This document shows, one piece after another, positions 3,831 through 5,374 of a stretch of DNA of 5,374 nucleotides. Position 1 is the stretch's first letter, and each line of letters starts with the position of its first letter. The notes beneath the pieces were generated by a model. The model worked only from the letters and a program-made list of their open reading frames with translations, searched no databases and was not told where the DNA came from. Source of the DNA: Thermoproteota archaeon. Lineage in GTDB: Archaea > Korarchaeota > Korarchaeia > Korarchaeales > Korarchaeaceae. The translations under genes and the position numbers were made by a program. The stretch is from the NCBI GenBank assembly GCA_015521385.1, contig WAOH01000204.1, positions 1-5,374 on the forward strand, given 5' to 3'.

Positions 3831-5374
3831 TCAGGACACCTCCACCTCAGCCTCCAAGCTCTCCACCTCGGTTCGCGGGCCGAGCAGACCGTCTATCTGA
3901 TTCATTATCTCCTCGAAGGAGTAGAGCTTCCTGACCACCGCGCCCGTGGGGCACACCCCCTGGCATATGCCGCAGCCGGCGCAGGCGGCCGGCGTCACCC
4001 TAGCCTTACCTTCCACCAGTTCTATGGCCCCGAACGGGCACTCCTCGACGCAGGCGCCGCAGCCCACGCACAGCTCCTCTCTAACGTAGGCCCTCTCACC
4101 GGTCAGCTCCACCTTGCCCCTCAGCAGGAGTGAGGCAGCCTCGCTGGCCGCCGCCCTGGCCTGGGTCACCGAATCAGGTATGTCCTTCGGTCCCTGAGCG
4201 CCGCCGCATATGAAGATCCCCGGTCTCGAGGTCTGAACCGGCTTGAGTTTGGGGTGAAGCTCCTGAAGGAAGCCGTAAGTATCAGCCCCGACGTTCAGCA
4301 CCTCCTTCATCCCCTTGGTACCCTCGGAGGGCGAGAGGCCAGCAGCCAACACCACCATATCAGCTCTGAGCTCCAACTTCTTCCCCAACGTCTGATCGAA
4401 GACCTCCACCACCAGCTCGTCCCCCTCCCTCCTTACCTCTCCCGGCTTACCTCGGATGAACTTCACGCCCTCCTCCCTCACCCTAGCGTACATCTCCTCG
4501 AAACCCTTCTTCGGTGTCCTCATATCTATGTAGCAGACGTAAACCTCTGAGTCAGGGTGCTCGCTCCTGATTATCTCCGCCTGCTTGAGCGTCACCATGC
4601 AGCACACGTTGGAGCAGTAGGGGTTGTGGTTGACATCTCTGCTGCCGGCGCACTGTATGAAAACCACCCTCCTCGGAACCTTACCGTCGCTAGGCCTCCT
4701 CAGCTCCCCGCCCGTCGGTCCGGTCACGTTTATCAGCCTCTCGAACCCGAACTGCGTGACCACGTCCTCGAACTTCCCGTACCCGTAGTTCTTCAGGTTG
4801 GATGCATCGTATTCCCTCACCCCGGTTGCTACGAGGATGGCCCCCACCCTGAGCTCCATCTCCTCTGGCCCCTCCTCCAAGTTGATGGCCTTGGTGGGGC
4901 AAACCTCCTCGCACTTCCTGCAGCTGCCGTCCTTGAAGAACAGGCAGCTGGCCTCGTCGACGACGTATGCCCTGGGTACGGCCTGGGGGAAGGGTATGTA
5001 GACGGCCTTCCTCTTCCCTAGGCCGGCATCCCACTCGTTGGGTACCTCCACCGGGCAGGCCTCGCTGCACGTGTTGCACGCGACGCACTTCTCCGGATCC
5101 ACGTGCCTCGGATTCCTCCGGACCTTCACCCTGAAGTCGCCCACCGATCCCTCGACGCTCTCCACCTCTGATGTCGTGTGTATGGTGATCAGTGGGTCGG
5201 CCTCGGCCTCGGCCATCATGGGGGTCAGTATGCACAGGGAGCAGTCCCCGGTGGGGAAGACGCGATCGAAGAGGGCCATCATCCCTCCTATGGTGGGCTT
5301 TCTCTCCACCAGGTGGACCCTTATGCCCTTCTCCGCCAGGTCCAGGGCCGCGCTGAGGCCCGCCACCCCTCCCC
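3831..5374 (-). CDS. hdrA: Heterodisulfide reductase subunit A (HdrA), FAD and iron-sulfur protein, N-terminus outside the window
   Basis: HdrA carries the FAD that bifurcates electrons between ferredoxin and HdrC/HdrB. The frame is open to the window edge and enters within the Rossmann motif GGVAGLSAAL, so the true start and about 140-150 N-terminal residues (with the N-terminal cluster region) are missing; the GTG at 5364-5366 is an internal valine. Numbering from that valine, it has DCSLC (C42, C45), a cluster motif C94/C97/C100/C104, a second group C141/C149/C152/C156, the diagnostic FIQCAGSR...YCSNVCCMVTLKQA block (C239, C251, C255, C256), a second dinucleotide-binding region ending in IFICGGAQGPKDIPDSVTQA (384-403), and two C-terminal ferredoxin motifs (C433/C436/C439/C443 and C462/C465/C468/C472). 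It ends with a YSFEEIMNQIDGLL-type helix. No in-frame TGA (selenocysteine) is present. It is the first visible gene of the operon; the promoter lies beyond the edge. Confidence 0.93.
   Translation of the reverse strand, partial: GGVAGLSAALDLAEKGIRVHLVERKPTIGGMMALFDRVFPTGDCSLCILTPMMAEAEADPLITIHTTSEVESVEGSVGDFRVKVRRNPRHVDPEKCVACNTCSEACPVEVPNEWDAGLGKRKAVYIPFPQAVPRAYVVDEASCLFFKDGSCRKCEEVCPTKAINLEEGPEEMELRVGAILVATGVREYDASNLKNYGYGKFEDVVTQFGFERLINVTGPTGGELRRPSDGKVPRRVVFIQCAGSRDVNHNPYCSNVCCMVTLKQAEIIRSEHPDSEVYVCYIDMRTPKKGFEEMYARVREEGVKFIRGKPGEVRREGDELVVEVFDQTLGKKLELRADMVVLAAGLSPSEGTKGMKEVLNVGADTYGFLQELHPKLKPVQTSRPGIFICGGAQGPKDIPDSVTQARAAASEAASLLLRGKVELTGERAYVREELCVGCGACVEECPFGAIELVEGKARVTPAACAGCGICQGVCPTGAVVRKLYSFEEIMNQIDGLLGPRTEVESLEAEVEVS

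Noticed and set aside
3831..5366. GTG at 5364-5366 as the hdrA start
   Set aside because: The frame continues to the window edge as GG before VAGLSAAL, which is the interior of the Rossmann nucleotide-binding motif, so the gene is cut by the window.

Overview
The window looks like part of the genome of an anaerobic, probably thermophilic archaeon. The evidence is an HdrABC/MvhD-type heterodisulfide reductase operon, a flavin-dependent thymidylate synthase (ThyX), heavy use of AGG/AGA arginine codons in GC-rich DNA, GGAGGTGA-type ribosome binding sites, tightly overlapping genes and a bare T-run at the operon end. Thermoproteota or Korarchaeota-like lineages fit best, but the window holds no phylogenetic marker strong enough to name a taxon, and an anaerobic bacterium is not formally excluded.

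All convincing genes lie on the minus strand, so transcription runs from high to low coordinates. From 5374 down to 1516 is one operon: hdrA (its 5' end lies beyond the window), an MvhD/FlpD-family iron-sulfur protein carrying extra ferredoxin and zinc-ribbon domains, hdrC, hdrB, and a 62-residue CooT-like nickel-binding protein. Junctions are a 3-nt gap, a 4-nt ATGA overlap, a 14-nt overlap with a TTG start, and a ribosome binding site placed over the preceding stop codon. The operon appears to end at a T-run (1484-1489). A small, probably four-helix membrane protein of unknown function follows (1107-1451). After a 100-bp gap with a plausible archaeal promoter comes thyX (116-1006). The first 115 bases hold no gene I can support.

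In known systems, MvhD or FlpD passes electrons from a hydrogenase or formate dehydrogenase to HdrA. The FAD of HdrA bifurcates them, one branch to ferredoxin and one through HdrC to the disulfide-reducing clusters of HdrB. All cysteine motifs for these roles are intact in the visible sequence. The catalytic donor subunits (for example MvhA/MvhG) are not in the window. The CooT-like gene at the operon end hints that the partner may be a nickel enzyme ([NiFe] hydrogenase or CO dehydrogenase), which is inference. The points most worth a second look are the enlarged MvhD-type protein, the Hdr-CooT linkage, and an unusual insertion of about 100 residues between two conserved motifs of ThyX.
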